Shown: positions 63,458 to 64,000 of the stretch, in pieces
How positions within the stretch are numbered: position 1 is the first letter of the stretch
Layout: each line of letters starts with the position of its first letter
Assembly (NCBI GenBank): GCA_039024635.1
Contig: JBCCQA010000010.1
Span: forward strand, 1 to 64,000
Direction: 5' to 3'
DNA from: Kuafuiihalomonas sp039024635
Lineage (GTDB): Bacteria; Myxococcota; Kuafuiibacteriia; Kuafuiibacteriales; Kuafuiibacteriaceae
DNA length: 64,000 nucleotides
Made by a program: the position numbers and the translations under genes
The notes under the pieces: model-generated
The model's input: the letters and a program-made list of their open reading frames with translations, nothing else
Database searches by the model: none
Told to the model about the DNA's origin: nothing

Positions 63458-64000
63458 GGGTTCCAAGGACCGGCCAGCTCGAGGAAAGGGTCGCTCCCTT
63501 CGAGCTCGGACCAGTGAGCGGAAGCCTCGACTTCGGTCAGGGCTAGTTCCAGGGGCCCGATTTGGTGATTCGTGCTGAGCCACGCACCTGTCGGGACTCG
63601 GGTCCATCCTTCCCAGCTCGCCGACAGGCCTCCCACAGGGATGATCTGAACCCACATTCGCCAGCTTCGCGGACGGCCCTCGGGCCCCAAGAGCCAAAGA
63701 TAAGCGTCCCCCGGCGTATCTCCGCCCGCGTCATGTTCGACCAGGAGGCCGGTTTCTCCCTCCCACTGAACGAGACTCCGGCGAACGCCGGCGTCGAAGA
63801 GCTTCGCCACGGGGTTCAGCCAGTAGCTGTCGTTGTTCCAATGGCTGCGAGCCTGCGAGATAGCGGAGTCGGCATCGGCACCAAGGAGCATATCGCCGTT
63901 CTGTCGGGCGACACCGCGCTCGTTCTGCAGATCGAAGAGTACGTCGTGGTGACCCCAGCGAACCCGCACCAAAGCGCGCTCTCGGTCCCACTGGTGTCGA
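63454..64000 (-). CDS. Hypothetical protein, 5' end cut by window edge
   Basis: The frame is open to the right edge, so at least the last 181 residues are visible and the true start lies outside. The region is mixed alpha/beta with many Trp residues, for example RSWRMWVQIIP. There is no signal peptide or known catalytic motif in the visible part. The stop overlaps the end of the histidine kinase gene by 4 nt. No family is recognised. Confidence 0.6.
   Translation of the reverse strand, partial: RHQWDRERALVRVRWGHHDVLFDLQNERGVARQNGDMLLGADADSAISQARSHWNNDSYWLNPVAKLFDAGVRRSLVQWEGETGLLVEHDAGGDTPGDAYLWLLGPEGRPRSWRMWVQIIPVGGLSASWEGWTRVPTGAWLSTNHQIGPLELALTEVEASAHWSELEGSDPFLELAGPWNP

Overview
The window is high-GC DNA packed with genes, many joined by 4-nt ATGA or GTGA stop/start overlaps. 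It has features common in Myxococcota and related former Deltaproteobacteria: many short-signal lipoproteins, a MYXO-CTERM-like sorting tail (DUF2330 protein at 60172-61896), a PEGA-domain Ser/Thr kinase-like protein, an ECF sigma/anti-sigma pair and a fused CcoN-CcoO oxidase. The placement is an inference from these traits. No rRNA, tRNA, CRISPR array, insertion sequence or phage gene was seen.

Region 1 (2-14319, almost all minus strand). A cbb3-type high-affinity terminal oxidase operon runs leftward: fused ccoNO, a 53-aa ccoQ, single-haem ccoP, ccoG, ccoH, a SafE-like membrane protein, the copper ATPase ccoI and ccoS. It runs on without a clear break into a two-TM protein, a kinase-like protein that has lost its catalytic Asp (a pseudokinase), a TonB-dependent receptor with fused TPR repeats, and a lipoprotein.

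Region 2 (14677-29556). A DUF1641 protein on the plus strand is followed by a tightly overlapping minus-strand cluster for an oxygen-tolerant, cytosolic [NiFe] hydrogenase. It looks like group 1h, the high-affinity 'actinobacterial-type' enzyme that oxidises atmospheric H2. The cluster holds small and large subunits, a maturation protease with an extra C-terminal domain, a TPR protein, a NifU-Rieske fusion, an NHL-repeat protein, hypF, hypC, a SIS/GmhA-like gene, hypD, hypE, hypA, hypB and a nickel permease.

Region 3 (29715-41185). This is the most striking part. Two giant multifunctional genes overlap by 4 nt: a 1,811-aa propionyl-CoA synthase and a 1,201-aa bifunctional malonyl-CoA reductase. 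Both are hallmark enzymes of the 3-hydroxypropionate pathway, best known from Chloroflexus. Together they would turn malonyl-CoA into propionyl-CoA using NADPH and ATP. A lipoprotein cytochrome c and an OsmC protein sit just upstream. With regions 1 and 2 this suggests aerobic H2 oxidation feeding CO2 or mixotrophic carbon assimilation.

Region 4 (41617-50424). Housekeeping and stress genes: ECF sigma with anti-sigma, a Kir-type K+ channel with HtpX, a TfoX C-terminal-domain protein, DUF2461, NnrU, a WYL regulator, an NRAMP transporter that probably starts at CTG, and a DUF2891 lipoprotein.

Region 5 (50557-64000). A 1,427-aa fusion joins phosphomannose isomerase, phosphohexomutase and a nucleotidyltransferase-like C-terminus. 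It is followed by a Fur-family regulator, MobA-like and split XdhC maturation genes, SufS/SufU, a BNR-repeat lipoprotein, the DUF2330 protein, a membrane histidine kinase and a gene cut by the window edge.
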